A stretch of DNA of 64,000 bases from Marinifilum sp. D737. Its GTDB lineage: Bacteria > Bacteroidota > Bacteroidia > Bacteroidales > Marinifilaceae. Of this stretch, positions 63,607-64,000 are shown one piece after another. The stretch covers positions 102,115 through 166,114 of the forward strand of contig NZ_JANQCD010000006.1 in NCBI RefSeq assembly GCF_026672275.1, in the 5' to 3' direction. A program made the position numbers and the translations under genes. The notes beneath the pieces were generated by a model that was given only the letters and a program-made list of their open reading frames with translations, was not told the DNA's origin and ran no database searches. Each line of letters begins with the position of its first letter. Position 1 is the stretch's first letter.

Positions 63607-64000
63607 TTCTTTCAGCTGTCAGCGGTCAGCATTCAGCTGTCAGCATTCAGCTGTCAGCATTCAGCAGTCAGCGGTCAGCTTTTAGCTTTTAGCTTTTAGC
63701 TAATTACTCATTATTAATTGTTCGTTGTACTTGCTATTGAGAATCCGAACCCAAGTCGGAATCTCAAGATCACTGTGTTTTTAGCCAACAGCTAATTATT
63801 CATTGTTCATTATTAATTATTCATCGTATTTGCTATTGAGAATCCGAACTCTAGTCGGAATCTCAAGATCACTGTGTTTTTAGCCAACAGCTAATTATTC
63901 ATTGTTCATTATTAATTATTCATTGTATTTGCTATTGAGAATCCGAACCCAAGTCGGAATCTCAAGATCACTGTGTTTTTAGCCAACAGCTAATTATTCA
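63607..64000 (+). repeat. Degenerate GTCAGC repeats, then a 99-bp tandem repeat
   Basis: 63607-63700 is a run of CAGCTGTCAGCATT/GCGGTCAGC units. From 63731 a 99-bp unit begins at 63732, 63831 and 63930 (TGCTATTGAG start) and runs off the window. Each unit holds a GAGAATCCGA...TCGGAATCTC hairpin and TAGCCAACAGCTAATTATTC. Confidence 0.85.

Overview
The window reads as chromosome of a marine-type anaerobic or facultative Bacteroidota, probably in the Marinilabiliales/Marinifilaceae area. Signs are a SusC/SusD pair, GH97, promoters with the TAnnTTTG -7 box, few Shine-Dalgarno sequences, a V/A-type ATPase operon with a DUF2764 subunit, and low GC. The genus is inference.

1-9.6 kb: a flavin oxidoreductase, a small MITE-like element, two near-identical tRNA-Leu(UAG) genes about 7.2 kb apart and, between them, a stress block: nhaA, a LuxR-type response regulator and its histidine kinase, a two-gene universal-stress operon, a small exported protein and a VTT/DedA membrane protein. 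A second copy of the Usp operon lies at 54.1-55.9 kb. Both Usp promoters and the nhaA promoter region carry one conserved box, TAGGG(A/T)3-4CCCCCAT, which suggests a common regulator.

9.7-24.2 kb: mnmE followed by a mobilizable genomic island inserted at the mnmE 3' end. Island ends carry 18-bp att-like sequences encoding Phe-Cys-Ile-Gly-X-stop, the same target used by SGI1-type islands. Backbone: tyrosine recombinase, RteC-like protein, excisionase-like HTH, Toprim/primase protein, MobC, MOB relaxase, a membrane protein and a DUF3987 protein. There is no type IV secretion set, so a helper would be needed. Cargo: an ATPase/RloB pair (RloAB/AbiL-like), then DUF2188 + CD-NTase + two-TM STING, which is a bacterial STING CBASS anti-phage system, then a structured intergenic segment, a second DUF2188 gene and an unknown 223-residue protein. 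This cargo is the most exciting part of the window.

24.3-32 kb: an eroded zone with an orphan C-type-lectin protein, a sensorless histidine kinase, a TPR/HTH membrane regulator and two exported thioredoxin-fold proteins, one without the CxxC.

32.3-44.9 kb: a polysaccharide utilization locus, all on the minus strand: SusR-like propeller/AraC regulator, SusC, SusD, a glycosidase-like protein and a GH97 enzyme.

45-55.9 kb: a RAYT transposase with REP-like sequence inside its own reading frame, a decayed copy of a later gene, the seven-gene V-ATPase operon (A-B-E-DUF2764-D-I-K, with a Na+-type K subunit) and the second Usp operon.

56-64 kb: conserved small proteins of unknown function, a SHOCT protein, an exported protein, prfH interrupted by an in-frame UAA, a TPR gene frameshifted at an A7 tract, rtcB facing them, and a 99-bp tandem repeat that runs off the window end and has an inverted relative at 56.0-56.2 kb.
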